NCBI RefSeq assembly: GCF_000002235.5
Contig: NW_022145615.1
Location: forward strand, 33,115,594-33,179,593
Origin: Strongylocentrotus purpuratus
Lineage: Eukaryota > Echinodermata > Echinoidea > Camarodonta > Strongylocentrotidae
Direction: 5' to 3'
Length of the DNA stretch: 64,000 nt
In this document: positions 1 through 12,338 of the stretch, in pieces
Position numbering within the stretch: position 1 is the stretch's first letter
How the letters are laid out: the number at the start of each line of letters is the position of its first letter
The notes under the pieces: model-generated
What the model was told of the DNA's origin: nothing
Database searches by the model: none
Seen by the model: only the letters and a program-made list of their open reading frames with translations
Program-made: the position numbers and the translations under genes

Positions 1-134
1 CTTTAATGGGAGATGGAGCTAGTCAGTGTAGTTGATGATCTTGTACCGACTTTACGTTAACATTATTATTATTGGCCATTGATGTTCCTTCGTTATATTG
101 ATCCCCAGTAGTATTACTAGACTATCTAGATCTA

Positions 135-947
135 CTAGATCTGCTTTATGCGGTTTGGCTGGTGATCGCCTCCCGTGTATTTGCTCGATGCCGACCGTAT
201 GAGGTGGCAATATTTTAGGATCTCTTGTGCGCAGTTTGGATGTGCCTGCAAACAGACACTCGCAAATGTCAAAAAGGCGTTTGTCCACGCCTCAATGTTG
301 TAGATCTTGTTTCTTGCTGTTACTGTTGGTTTAAGCGTGAGTTGTTGTCCCGTTTGAACTACAGTAAAACCCGATTGACACTGTTCCATTGGAACGTATC
401 CCTGCCCTCGAGCCGTCATCCCCTGGTTGCCTAGTAGTAGGCCTAACCCGTTAAAATCGACGTATTCTCCCTTCCATATTTTTTCTTTCACATTGTGGGG
501 AGCCGTGATACCCAGGGTTTCTGTTTGGGGCGACATTGGTCCGATTGGAGATGGCATCGGGACTTGTTGAGACTGAGGTTGATATGGGGATGGGGACTGA
601 GATTGAGACGGCATCGGATCGATTGGTTTCGGGTTTAGATCTAGATCTAGATCTAGATCTAAGTCTACATGATCCCCCAGGTCTGGATTTAGACTTCCAT
701 CCCGCCCTGGTACTATGGAAGGGAACGATACGGTAGGGACGAGGGCTGAATTGGTCTTTATGCTTTCATTAGATCTAATGCCTGTAATGTCAAGCTGACG
801 GTTGTTTGTCGTAAACTCACCCGGTTGTGTCACGACCGAGGGTCGTCCCGACGACTGACTGGGTGTTGCTGCCTGGGCTGCAGGCACCTGCTCCACCGTC
901 CCTGGGCCGGTCACTGGCTGATCTTGCGACACCGACTCCCTTGGCAT
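135..947 (-). CDS. gag-like ORF of a probable DIRS/Ngaro-type retroelement (partial element)
   Basis: An open frame of 270 codons starts at an ATG at 947. The first ~150 residues are low complexity, rich in Pro, Ser and Gln, with an (LD)5 run encoded by a TAGATC microsatellite. The C-terminal part carries KEKIWKGEYVDF and, further on, IEAWTNAFLTFAS followed by a CLQAHP and LLKYC-like segment (QEILKYCHLIRSAS). From family knowledge, this pairing recurs in gag-like proteins next to tyrosine-recombinase retrotransposons (DIRS/Ngaro). Reverse transcriptase, RNase H and recombinase would lie further along the minus strand, off the left edge, so the element identity is inference. The frame stops soon after the conserved block, shorter than usual, so it may be truncated. 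It could instead be an unrelated host Pro/Gln-rich protein. Confidence 0.55.
   Translation of the reverse strand: MPRESVSQDQPVTGPGTVEQVPAAQAATPSQSSGRPSVVTQPGEFTTNNRQLDITGIRSNESIKTNSALVPTVSFPSIVPGRDGSLNPDLGDHVDLDLDLDLDLNPKPIDPMPSQSQSPSPYQPQSQQVPMPSPIGPMSPQTETLGITAPHNVKEKIWKGEYVDFNGLGLLLGNQGMTARGQGYVPMEQCQSGFTVVQTGQQLTLKPTVTARNKIYNIEAWTNAFLTFASVCLQAHPNCAQEILKYCHLIRSASSKYTGGDHQPNRIKQI
635..661. repeat. TAGATC hexanucleotide microsatellite inside the gag-like ORF
   Basis: Just over four perfect TAGATC units. On the minus strand they encode alternating Leu and Asp. The 6-bp period keeps the frame open whatever the copy number. Confidence 0.9.
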
Positions 948-974
948 TGACCTTGACGTGTATCTCCCTCTCCT

Positions 975-1222
975 ACTACTAGTAGGCCTAGAGCTAGTAG
1001 TAGGCCCTACTAGGCCTTGTCACTCTCGTGCTGGGTCCTGTGGTAACACTAACATTCCGTGTTGATGCTCTGGTCTCGCGATCTTTGCGTTTAGTCGTCT
1101 GCCCGCCTCTTTTCTTCCCCATTGTCACTGTCAAGTTCGGGCTTGATCGAGCGCGATAGTCCGGTTTAGTTTGTAGAGTAGGCCTAGATCTAGACTTGAT
1201 CTAGAGTCTAGATCTATAGATC
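975..1222. repeat. CTAG-rich, palindrome-dense stretch
   Basis: Repeated short palindromes built on CTAG, AGGCCT and AGATCT (for example AGTAGGCCTA near 980-1015 and CTAGATCTA near 1190-1215). A similar CTAG/AGATCT-rich patch sits at 14640-14740. No gene is seen between the gag-like ATG at 947 and this stretch. Confidence 0.5.
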
Positions 1223-1372
1223 CCCTTTACTTTTTATGTATCCAGAATAATCACTTCCAGAGTTATACCAGGCGATAGTGTGGGCTAAACCATCCTCGAC
1301 GAGCCAGCACGGTAAAAGTTGTCTTGGTAATAAAATTGTTCAAGTGTAGACACCTAAAAAGTATAGGTCTAG

Positions 1373-1435
1373 CCTACGTGTATATTCCTGTTCCTACGTG
1401 TATATTCCTGTTCCTACGTGAATATTCCTGTTCCT
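1373..1435. repeat. Three-unit 20-bp minisatellite
   Basis: Unit CCTACGTGTATATTCCTGTT is repeated three times head to tail; the third unit has one T-to-A change. A partial fourth unit (CCT) follows. Confidence 0.9.
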
Positions 1436-1611
1436 AAAATCTGGGAGAACTAAAAGAAAAACATCCAACCCCAGTGGAACTTGTTGAGTATGTGAGGCGA
1501 ATTCAGTTGTTGTGCCGCGCATGCTAACTTGGAATGCGCGCACTTTACCGGTATCGCGCGCGATGCGCTTAACTAATAGTTTCTCTTTTGACCTTTCTGC
1601 ACTTTGCTAGC

Positions 1612-1613
<2 letters not shown>

Positions 1614-1643
<30 letters not shown>

Positions 1644-1649
1644 AAGAAG
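1614..1649. repeat. (AAG)n microsatellite
   Basis: About twelve AAG units. Confidence 0.95.
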
Positions 1650-1899
1650 CGTAAACAACTTTGACCCTGAACTATATTGTTTACGTTGCATTCTCTCACA
1701 AATGCGCTGATTCGATAACTCGAATAATCGAATTTCTGCGTTCTAATAACAAATACAAGGCTCTACATTTTTACAAGTATTACATAAATAGCAAATCATG
1801 TCCAATAATATTATATAATAACCATAATACAATGCATACAAAAAAGAATAACGGATATAATTTATTTTTCATTGAACTAAAGAGATAAATTTTAGAACG

Positions 1900-1951
1900 C
1901 ATGAGACCGCCATCATGAGCGGTTAGGCTGGAAATGGATGGCGGCCTCATG
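1900..1951. repeat. 15-bp inverted repeat (hairpin)
   Basis: CATGAGACCGCCATC at 1900-1914 pairs with GATGGCGGCCTCATG at 1937-1951 with one mismatch and a 22-base loop. It stands alone in AT-rich DNA; it could be the tip of a small MITE. Nothing else was recognised between 1650 and 2090. Confidence 0.6.
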
Positions 1952-2095
1952 AAAAAATGAAGAAAAAAAGATTTAGCAACCAAGCTCTCTTGGTAAAACA
2001 TAGTGATCAAGTGGGTGCAGTGCAATTGGTGCTGGCAGCAGACGGCAGTTGAGTAAAAGGAATAATAAATCATGGTTTCAGACAAAGTTATTATA

Positions 2096-3720
2096 CTAAT
2101 TTAGAGCGTTTGGCATATATGATCGTATTATTTTTCGTTTAAGTGTAGCTTTCAAGGAATAGAGGGTTGAACAAGATTCGGGAAAATTATTCCAAATATC
2201 CGGACCACAATGTTTAATGGGTTTGTGCGTTATTAATAATTTTGGGTTAGTTAGATGGACATTTGTATATATGCAAGTGGGATAGGAAGAAACAGAACTA
2301 TTGAAACTAATTATCAAAGGATGGTGGAAGTTGTTTACTAATGTACTTGAAATAAAATAACTGCTACTTGAATAGTATACAAATCAAAACATTTTAATGT
2401 TCTAAGTTTAAAGAATAGGGTGTCAGTGTGAGCAAACAAATGCGAACCTATACAAATACGAATAGCTCTCTTTTGTAATTAAAATAGAATTGATTTAAGT
2501 CGAACCGCAATGAGCCCATACGATGCTGCAATATGATATGCATAATTATGAGTATTAGCGTATTATAAAATAAGAATAAGGTTGCATGGGGTTGAAGAAA
2601 CTTTAACCTGAAAATTATCCCAAAGCTTTTGGAAATGCTCATTTTAACATGGTGTAGATGCTCATTCCATGTCAAAGCTTCATGTATAATTACACCCCAA
2701 AATGTGGACTTAGACTTCCTTTCTATTGTCATATCATCGATCTTAATATATACTGGTGGGTCCCTATTATGAGAATGATGTTTAAAATACATGAAATTAG
2801 TCTGTTTTGTTATATTGATAGAAAGTTTATTGTACTTAAACCAGTTTGATACTTCATCGATTTCATGATTTAAGATATTGTTTAATGAGTTAAGGTCTCT
2901 ATGGGAAAAGAATATATTTGTGTCGTCAATAGGATAAAAGAAAGAAGGGAGGATGTGTTGTTAAGACTATTGAAATACTTGGAAGAAAAGAAATGGGGCG
3001 ATAATTGCTAATTTCATGGGGATCGTCTTTTTTAAAAATTGATTGACTTTAGCTGTAAGAAAAAATCAGGGAAAACACCTTGTGATAACGAGTGATTAAA
3101 TATGTGAGTTAAAGGCATAGCAAGTGGGTAGATTATTTCTTTGAAGAGAGACATACTTATTATATCGCAACCATGAGATTTTGAGTTGTTTAGAGATCGG
3201 ATGATGGTAATAATTTGATTGGGGTTTGTTGGGTTTAAGAAGAAAGACTGAAAGACTCTTGACTTTTTTTGGAAAGATAGTCTGAGAAATGAGCTTTGGG
3301 GCGTTTAATTTTGCTGGCGAGTTCGGGTCCGAAATTTATAAAAAAAATGAATCAAATGAGTTTGCATGAAGACTAGGATCATGTATTTTAGTATAATTTA
3401 GAGTCATGATATTCGTGAGTGGGGGATTTGTCTTTGTTCCCATAACCCCTTTGATGATTTTCCAAGTCGCATTAGTATTCGAACTGGCCTTTTATTCTTT
3501 CAGAAAAAATTAATCTACGAGATAAAAGAATTAATTTTGTTAATTTATTTTGATATATCTTATAATTTCAGTATTGTGAGTTGGATTGCGTATGTGTAAT
3601 TTATAGAGGCGATTCCGCGTTTGTATGGATTTCAATAAACCTTTCGTTATCCAAGGTTTCTTGCCTTTTATTCTTGGGTTTACTTCGTTTGTTATTTACT
3701 TTGCCTACGGGGATATTCGT
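2096..3720 (-). pseudogene. Decayed CR1/L2-like LINE reverse transcriptase
   Basis: Minus-strand frames, broken many times, show the usual order of a CR1/L2-type RT. Near 3490-3420 is a connector (TNATWKIIKGVMG). Near 3140-3000 is a segment recalling the FKEII..PLTHIFN..GVFPD block. Near 2925 an IDDTN remnant sits where YADDT is expected. At 2792-2448 is a thumb-like segment (VIIHEALTWNEHLHHVK, then LFLFYNTLI). The C-terminal end at 2317-2096 has HCGPDIWNNFPES and LKATLKRKI. No endonuclease is visible and stops are frequent, so it is a dead, 5'-truncated copy. It meets an oppositely oriented L1-type copy near 3.7-3.8 kb. Coordinates are approximate at the 5' side. Confidence 0.75.
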
Positions 3721-3829
3721 ATCCTAATAGTACTGCAATACGGTGAGTTGATTTATGAAGTTAAACAAATAAATAAGGATATAAATTGATGAATTATATG
3801 GAAACGATTTTATAAACAAATCTTACATT

Positions 3830-6318
3830 ATCTTAAATCTAAAAATAAAGCACCCGGTTCCGATGGATTCCCTGTAACATTTTATCAGGTGTTTTGGGTT
3901 GACCTAAATCACATTCTTGTGGGTGCCTTGAATGAGTGTTATGCTAACGAAGCTATGTCAAATACTCAAAGGAAAGGACTCATTACATTATTGTATAAGA
4001 AATGAGACCCCGAAAAATTGGAGGCCTACAACACTCCTGAACTGTGATTACAAAATAATAGCACCTGTTTTAACACGTAGGTTACAAAAAGTTATGAAGC
4101 ATATTATTGACCCTAACCAAACTGGGTATATTAAAGGTCGTCTAGCGGCTCATAATGTTCGTTTAACAAAAGACATTACTGCATATGTTGAAGAAAAATG
4201 AAGCAAATGTGATGGTAGATTTCACTAAAGCATTCAATGTTATTGACATGCTTTTTGTAAATAGCTGTTTAGAGAAATTGAACTTTGGTCCGTCGTTTCG
4301 AAAAAGGGTCGAGGTTCTTTACACGAACATTTCAAGTTCAGTCATTGTAAATGGATGTATATCAGTAACGTTCCCAGTCAAGAGAGGGATTCGTCAAGGC
4401 TGTCCTCTTTCAGCATTACTGTTCATTTTGGCAGCTGAATTCATGGCTAATAGAGTTAGGGAAAATAATTTCATTCAGGAATTTGATTTTAAAGGGAGCC
4501 ACTCTATATTTAAACTTTTACAATATGCTGACGACACCTTATTCTTTGTTAGAAATAAAAATTCTTTAGGGCATACAATAGATGAATTGGACTTATTTGG
4601 AAAAATCGAGAGCCCGAAATTAAATAAAGATAAAACTGTTCTTTTCTGGATTGGAGATTGACAAGAAAAGGTGGTCTCTCTCCGACCTTGATCTTTGTTG
4701 GTCAACAGAATCTGTACAGTACTTAGGATATTTTTTTTCTGCAGACTTATATAATGCTACGAAATTGAGTTGGGAAAATAAATTGACCAAACTACAGAAA
4801 CTTCTGGATAACTGGAGGAGCAGAAACCTCACAATATTTGGAAAAATCACTGTTGTTAAAACACTGGCTTTAAGTCTAAAAGTTCATTTAATGATGGTAG
4901 ACATGATTCCACCAAAGTGTTTGCAGAAATTGAATAAATTAGTTTTCAATTTTATTTGGAAATCCAAAATCGACAAGGTAAAAGGGTCCATGCTTACTCA
5001 AGATTATAGCCAAAGGGGTAACGTATGGTTAACACTGAGAAACAGATACTGAGTTTTCGTTTACGATGGCTTAGTAGATTATTGGATGACAGTAAAGGTC
5101 CACGGAAAGATATGTGTAATTATTGGTTAGATTGGCTCGGTGGCGTGAACCTTCTGTTAAACTGTAACTATGACCATAAATTATTTGATGTCCAGAAATC
5201 GCAACTCCCTGATTTCTATCTAGAAATATTACAAGCCTGGAATTATGTGAAAGGTTTTAATTGTAGTGAAAATTATTCTGTACAAGATACATTTTTTCAT
5301 AAGCAAATGGTATGGCATAACAAGGATATTGTTTTTATTACGAAGTCTTTGTTTTATGCAGATTGGTTTGGTTGTGGAATAATTTATCTAAAGGACCTCT
5401 TTAAAGAAAGACATTTTTTTGTCTATTAAAGAGCTGTCAGTACGCCTTGAGAAAAAAAGCAAGCAAAATCTTTTATTCGATTATACTAGTAAATTGAAGA
5501 AAGCTATTACAAAGATATGGTTCAGTGATCTTACAAAGAAAGAAACTGAACCAGTATATTATACTCACTCTCTAGAAATTCCTTATTTTAAATTTGGAAG
5601 AGTATCTTTACTTATCAGTGACGTAAGCAGCAAACGTTTCTACAACTTGATATCTTTTAAACATACATTCAACAACAGATGCTGTCTTTTGGGGGGAAAT
5701 ATACTTTAAAGAATGTTGACTGGTTTTCCGTGTTCAAAAGGAATTGAACATATACAAAGGGACATCGAATAAGTGAGTTCAATTTTAAATTGCTGTACAA
5801 TATACTACCTGTTAGAAACAATCTTTACAAATGGGGATTAGCAGACGACAGATACTGTTTCCAGGGCCATGTCATAAAGGACATAGTGCATGCGTTTATC
5901 AAATTCAAACAGAATAAGAATTTCTTTGATTATATCAAACATGTACACTTTTAATATTGATTTTGACATGGATATCTCTTGTTTACTTAAGATTAATATT
6001 GACACAGAGATACACGTTGTAACAACGATCGCATTCTGGTGTATATACAAAATGTTAGTCATCCGGAATAAGTATGGATTTAATGAAAACCGTTTCAAAC
6101 TAAGATACGTTTTTGAAAGAGAAATCAAAAACAAAATGGTTGTAAATCAGGAGTTTAAACAGCCTGACCAGAGGTTGCCAAAGAAACTGTTACAAGCACT
6201 TTAGATGAAAAGTAGCAGAATATTGTATAGTTGAGAAAAAATATGTGATTTCTATTTAAAACATTGTGCGTCAATTGTATTTGTTCTCACAAATTTGTTT
6301 TGATGTTTGAATGTAAAG
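3830..6318 (+). pseudogene. L1/Tx1-like LINE reverse transcriptase, 5'-truncated and frameshifted
   Basis: Overlapping plus-strand frames form one broken RT. The start is KNKAPGSDGFPVTFYQVFW (~3840). NWRPTTLLNCDYK and QTGYIKGR follow at 4010-4140, FTKAFNVID at 4220, GIRQGCPLSALLF at 4390 and the catalytic QYADDTLFFV at 4520-4550. The thumb and C-terminal part run from 4690 (VQYLGYFF, WRSRNLTIFGKI, FNFIWKSKI) to a stop at 6202-6204. At least five frame changes or stops interrupt it, and the endonuclease is missing. The 3' UTR ends near 6318: a second copy at 58.83-60.30 kb in the opposite orientation stays similar up to exactly that region. L1/Tx1 assignment rests on the NWRP..LLN.DYK and QTGFI.GR style of motifs. 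Confidence 0.85.
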
Positions 6319-6511
6319 AATCGCCTCAAATTAGAGGCACAACAAAATACTTTGCAGTTGGTTGTGATAGTCTGAAACTTCATTGGCGAGCGAGGACAAA
6401 TTTTAAGATTTGTGAGGTCGCAGTGCAAAAAAATACATCTTATAAAGAGGAAAAACCCAATCCTGATGGGGTTATACGCACATTCTCATAACGGAAGACT
6501 GACAAGACCTT

Positions 6512-9500
6512 TGATCATCATCATCAACTTCAGGTGGCGCTGTAAAGCGCTGCTGTGGCCTTCACGAGAGCACGCCATGCAACTATTTCACCTGCCATTT
6601 GTGTTGCACCTTTCATTCCTTGTCCAGACACTTTCTTAATATCATCAGTCCAAGATATTGGTAGACGACCTCCACCCCGTTTTCCTTCGACTGCTCCTTA
6701 CAGTATTTGCTTCTCAATACCTTCAGATCTCCTAACAATGTGCCCAAAATAGTTAAGTTTTCGTTCCATGATTCACCTTCTGATGGTCAAGTCTGTTCCA
6801 ATCTTTCCAGGACACACACATTGCTCTTTTTATCTTTCCATGACACCTGCAACAGCTTCCTGTAGCACCACATTTCAAAGGCATCAACTCTCTTTCTGTT
6901 ATTCTTTGTCACGGCCCGGGACTCACTTCCGTAAGTAGCAATAGAGAAAGAAGTTGCTTGAAGCAGACGAACCTTCAGACTGAGAGATACGCCTCGGCTC
7001 TTCCAGATGTGGGACATATTCTGTACTGTTGATCTTGCCATTGCCATCCTTCTTCTGATATCTGTGGTGCTCTCTCCTTTGTTATTGATAATTGAACCCA
7101 AGTACTCAAACCGATTTACTACTTCAATCTTATTCCCAGCTATGGTGAAGTCAGTGTTATCATAATCTCTATCGACAACCATTATTTTTGTCTTTTTGGT
7201 GTTTAGAAGAAGGTCTTTCTCTTCACTTGCCTGTTTGATACGATTCAATAAATCAATCAGCTCCTCTCTGCTGCCGCAAACGAGAGTGGTGTCATCAGCA
7301 TACCTTGAGTTCGTGATCTTTTTACCTCCAAACTTAACTCCCCCTTGAATCCTTCCAGAGCATTTCTCATAATGTCCTCAGAGTAAATATTAAAAAGGTT
7401 AGGAGACAGTATACAGCCTTGACGTACTCCCCTGCCAATTCCAAACCATTCAGTATTGCCGTTACTGGTTCTCACTGTTGCTTCTTGGTCATGATAGAGG
7501 TTTTTGATCAATTCGATGATGTGACTTGGGAACCCCATCTTTGCCATTGTATTCCACAAATGAGAGTGGCTCACACAGTCAAATGCTTTGCTTTAGTCTA
7601 TAAAGCACAAATAAAGGGGATGTTTGTGTTCTCTGCTTTTCTCTAATATGTTTCGAATGTTGACAATCTGTTCTCTTGTCCCTCTACCTTCACGGAACCC
7701 TGCTTGCTAATCTGAGATCTCGGCTTGCAGTTTGATTTTCATTCTTCTGCTAATCACCTTCAGAAGTATTTTGCTTGCATGAAAAATCAAGCTGATCGTT
7801 CGGTGATTTGCACATTCTTTCAGATCTCCCTTCTTTGGCAATGGTATAAAAACAGCTCTACACCAGTCCTTGGGCCACTCCCTACTATTCCAGATATTGC
7901 AAAAGAGACGCCACATCAGGTCGGTACCTTCTTCACCTGTCGCCCTCCACATCTCGGAAGTCAAGTTGTCAAAGCCAGGGGACTTGCCATCCTTCAGTTG
8001 TTTCATTGCAAGCTCCACTTCTGATCTTAATGGAGGGGGCTCCATTTCATCGCTTTCCTCCCACTGAGTGTCAACTTGTTCCTGTGCAGCAAACAGCTTG
8101 GTACTTTACTGCGCCCATCTTTCCTTGGTGTCTTCATTCTCCGTCAGTGTTTTGCCATTTTCATCATTAATTACATCCAGTCTTGGGATTCTTTTCTTTG
8201 TGATTTCTTTCACAATTGCAAATGCTGCCTTAGAGTTGTTCTTGTGACACTCTAGGTCTTCACACTTCCCCTTGATGTATTTCCTTTTGTCCTCCTTCAC
8301 ACTACTTGTAACCGCCTTATTGAGTCTCGTCCATTCTCCTCTATTGCGTTTTGCTTTTGCCCTCTTCCTGTCATCAGCAATGTCAAAAGTCTGATTTGAG
8401 ATCCATGGTTGTTTCCGCTTCCTTTTGTTTGGGATGTGGTTCTTTGCTGCATTTTCAACTGTTTCTTTCATGTCTTCCCACAGCTCATTTGGTGTTTGCT
8501 CTGCTTCATCGTTTCTCAACAGCAGCTCAAACTTATTCTTCACTTCCACTGAGAATTGCGAAGGGATAATTTCCACATCATACCTTGTGGGAGCTGAATC
8601 ACATTTCTTAGCTTTCAGTCTTAGTCTCAGTTTAGCCACAAGCAGCTGATGATCGCTGCCACAGTCAGCACCTGGTCTTGTCTTGACGTTCTGTAGTGAA
8701 GTTCGCCACCTCTTCTTGACCATGATGTAGTCTATCTGGTTTCTGGCTCTATCTCCCGGACTCATCCACGTCCACAGTCTTCTGGGATGATGCTCAAACC
8801 ACGTGTTGCCAATGATGAAGCTGTCTGCTACACAAAATTCTTCCACTCGATCTCCTCTTTCATTTCTGCTGCCAAGACCATAATTGCCAATGAACTCAGA
8901 TTTTTCCCTCGTTTTACCAATCTTGGCATTCCAGTCACCCAATATCATGAGGAAATCTTTCTTAGGAATGCTGTCTACGACATCTTGTACCATCTCATAG
9001 AAATCAATGATATCTTCCTCCGGTGCATCTGCTGTTGGTGCATATACCTGGATTATGGAGATATTGATAGGATGCCCTTGTAATCTCACAGTCATAATCC
9101 TCTCGTTGATCGGGTTGTATCCCAAGACACATTTAGCTGTAGCCTTCTCTATGATGAATCCCACACCCCTTCGCTTCCTTCCTCTTTCTTTCCCTGAAAA
9201 GATGATTGTATTTCCTTCGTCTGATGTAAATCTGCCTTGTCCAAGCCACCATGATTCAGATATTTCCAAAACTTTAATATCATTTATAGCCATCTCCTTC
9301 TCCACCATTTCCACCATTTCCACCTTCCCATCTGACATACCACGCACATTCCACGTGGCTACATTGATTGGTTTCCTTAGAGGGGTGCTGTTCCTTTCCA
9401 TCATGGGACCTTCAAGAAAAGAACTTCCTACAAGAGGTTTTGATCCTGATCCGTCATCACCCGCAGGCGTACTGCGAGCAGTACCTCTCTCTTCCGCAGT

Positions 9501-9930
9501 AGCTTTTGACGTATCTTCTGGCCTGCGGGTTCCACCTTCCGATACCCACTTGATTTGTTGATTTTGTACTCTCATGATGACAAACGTGACCAATTAATAA
9601 TTGTGGGCGGCCAGATCCTTCCATCGCAGTACAGAAGCCAGAAGCATTGATGCCGACCTGCCCTCTGCTCCCCCATAGCCACCGTTGTCCAGGATTTGGA
9701 TCCTCCGCCAACTACAGGTACTGCATCGCTGCTGCCCGGTGCAGGACGGGGTTTATTTGAAGGCGACCCGACCCGCCTTGTCATATTCTCGTCATAGGGT
9801 TATGAGAGTTTTTTTAAAGCTAACTGCGTCACCTATTAGCTCCTCTCCTCTGTTAAGAACACCGGGATCAGACTAGCACCCCGCTGGAACCCAGCCAGTA
9901 TTTCTACGGTCTCGATAAGTTACATAATTA
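6512..9930 (-). pseudogene. RTE-like LINE (endonuclease + reverse transcriptase), nearly full length, mutated
   Basis: The endonuclease frame reads from about 9593 to 8106: NVATWNVRGM, QVYAPTADAPEED, MILGDWNAKIG, ARNQIDYIMV and GSDHQLLVAKL are APE-type endonuclease motifs of the craniofacial-development-protein-2-like/RTE group. The same frame continues into the RT past in-frame stops at 8106-8108, 7707-7709 and 7593-7595: LKDGKSPGFDNLTSEMWR, VFIPLPKKGDL, and GVRQGCILSPNLFNIY. A frameshift near 7330 separates the QGC block from the YADDT motif (near 7285-7300). The C-terminal part at 7248-6787 has RFEYLGSIINNKG. The 3' end is a short TGATGA-type tail (6514-6526), typical of RTE. Upstream minus-strand sequence at 9600-9784 looks like the family's 5' region. 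Three stops and one frameshift make it inactive but young-looking. Confidence 0.88.
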
Positions 9931-9949
9931 TAACATTTATAACTACGAG

Positions 9950-11245
9950 CGAGCTTTGGGGGAAATTGCTCTTAGTCGCTTGAAATAAGGGGCACGTTCA
10001 ATGATGAAAGGAAAAGGGGACACTTATCGAAAGGGTTAAGACACTTATTAGAAAAGAAATGGAGCACGTGTCAAAGTACAAAGGCGAATTATCAGAGGTG
10101 AAATGGGTCACTTCTTACACCTAAAGAAAGAGGCACCAGGGATGAAAAGGGATTTTATGAGAATGGGAATTGAGCATTTGTCGACGGAAAAGAGGCAACC
10201 GTCAGATTTTGATAGAGGCATTTATAAGAAGTGAAAGGGACATTTATCAAAAAGGGGATAGGTTCCTTACAAGAAAGGGAAAAGGGGCACATATCATTGT
10301 TAAAGAGTAATTATCAGAGGTGAAAAGGGGCACTTATCGCATCTGAAAAGGGGCACTTATCGCATCTGAAAAGGGTAACTGACCATACATGAAAAGAGGC
10401 ACTTATGAAAATGAAAAAGGGGCATTAAGGATAAAGGGAAACGTGCATTTGTTGAAAAAAGGGGTACCGTTCAGATTTTAATAGGGGCATTTATCGGAGG
10501 TGAAAGGGGGCTTTTATGAAAATGGGGAAGTTGGTCTTGTTAACAAGGAAAAAGAGGCACATGTTTAAATAAACGGGGCACTTATTACAGATGAAAAGGG
10601 GGTAATTATGACAAGGGGAAGTGGCACTTATAAAAAGGAAAAGAGCACTAATTAGGAGGAGAAGGGGCCCTTGTCAAAGTAAAACGAGTATCTATCAGAA
10701 TTGAATAGGGTCATTTACAAAAGATGAAAAGGGGCATTTATGAGATTGTAAAGGGGATCTTTTTTTTAAAAGGGCACTTTTCATAAGGAAAATGGGCACT
10801 TATTAAAAAGGAAAGGGGCACATGTAAAGATATAAGGTGCGCATATCCGAGTTAAAAGGGGGTAGTTATTAAAAGGGGAAGGGGCACTTTTTACAAAGGA
10901 AAAGGGGAACCTCTCAGATTTGAATAAGGCAATTATCAGAGGTGAATGGGCGCTTATCAAAACTGAAAAGGGGTTCTTCCCGTACCTGAAAAGGAGAACT
11001 TATTAGAGATTAAAAAAGACACTTATGACAATGGAAAAATTAACACTTATTGCAAAGGAAAAATGGGAACTTGTCAAAGGAAAAGGGGTACGTGTCAAAA
11101 TAAAAGGGACACTTATTAGAGATGGAAAGGGGAAGGGGCACTTTTACAAATTATTAGAGGCACTTGTCAAAGTAAAAGGGACACTTTTGGGATACTTGAA
11201 AAAGTGGGGGCACTGTGCCCCCCCCCCGCCCCCCCCCCCCCCCGG
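9950..11245. repeat. Degenerate GGGGCACTT-type tandem repeat ending in a poly-C tract
   Basis: About 1.3 kb is built from loose copies of AAAAGGGGCACTTATC, every ~20-35 bp, with variable spacers such as AGAGGTG or AAAGG. It ends at 11215-11245 in a long poly-C run followed by GGGAGCGCCGCCTCTTG. A second region, 17870-18350, has the same internal words and the same kind of end. No coding frame is credible. Confidence 0.8.
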
Positions 11246-12334
11246 GAGCGCCGCCTCTTGTTCTGACCAGTTACTAGAACCAGCTCCATTTACAGTCCGT
11301 ACCTATATTATTAAACATGGATATCATTAGAAAAATAATTCTACAACATTTATATTTTTTCTTAAAAATGAACGATTTTATTTCCAGCCGAGTCAGGGCA
11401 AATCTCAGGTTAATTATAAGAAAAAAGAACTTGCTCTTTCATTCTCTTTCCACAATCGAATTATACGTTCTATTGGCACATCTTTAGCTGTCTATAGAGG
11501 CCAAGTACGGTCAACTCTCAGACAAAAAAAGCTGTTAAAATTAGTTTTATCCATCGAATCTCAAGTGCGGATTCTCAGAAAGGGATATATGACAAAACAT
11601 GCAATTTAGACGTCTTCAAATTATATAGGGCAATTTACCATTTATCTAAATGTAGTGCTCATGCCCCCTGAGTGCATCCATTGTTAAGTTCACTCGTATC
11701 TATTGCATCCTTGCATCGTACGTATATGCATTAACATCATCGTTTATTAAAGTCAGCATTTTCCCTCTTGAAAACGAGGGATTTCTGACTTTCACGCCCA
11801 CCCTCCACTTCTTCTTGTCTCAAGCATTCTCCTCGATCATTTCGACCAACCTTACTGCTTTTTTCTTCACCATATATCTTTCTATACAATCTTTAGTCTA
11901 CCTTTCCCTCATGCCATCCACTTCCAGATATAAATACACTCTTTTCACATGTTCATCATCTTCACTTCTAAAAACATGACCTATTCCACGTTAATCCACT
12001 CCTCTTTACCACTTCTAACAGTTTCTTCCAGGCCCTTCCTTCAATGCCGTATACAAGTCCATATAAATACATGACATGTATTACCTGAACTGAGTAGACG
12101 GTTTCTGCTATCAGGTCTATATTAAACAGTATGCTCTCCTTCAAACGCACCGTTTAATACTTCCTCCGTCTTATAGTCACCATCAACAACGGGATCAGAT
12201 AAAAACAACTCGTATTGCATCACGTGCATAAAATATATCATACTAGGTCGAATAATTATATCCGATCCAACTTCGATCTTGTTATTAACTTACATGATTA
12301 TAATAACTCAGCCCCTTCTTACCTTCAGGTAGGC
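11246..12334. other. Unassigned AT-rich DNA
   Basis: No convincing gene. A minus-strand frame of 60 codons at 12150-11968 contains GRAWKKLLEVVKRSGLTW, vaguely like a decayed transposon C-terminus, but it has no motif that can be named. Confidence 0.4.
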
Positions 12335-12338
12335 TTAA

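Noticed and set aside
9007..9561. 184-codon plus-strand frame
   Set aside because: Opposite-strand shadow of the RTE-like endonuclease, which has clear motifs on the minus strand.
11025..11330. Lys/Gly-rich open frame
   Set aside because: Produced by the degenerate GGGGCACTT repeat and the poly-C tract.
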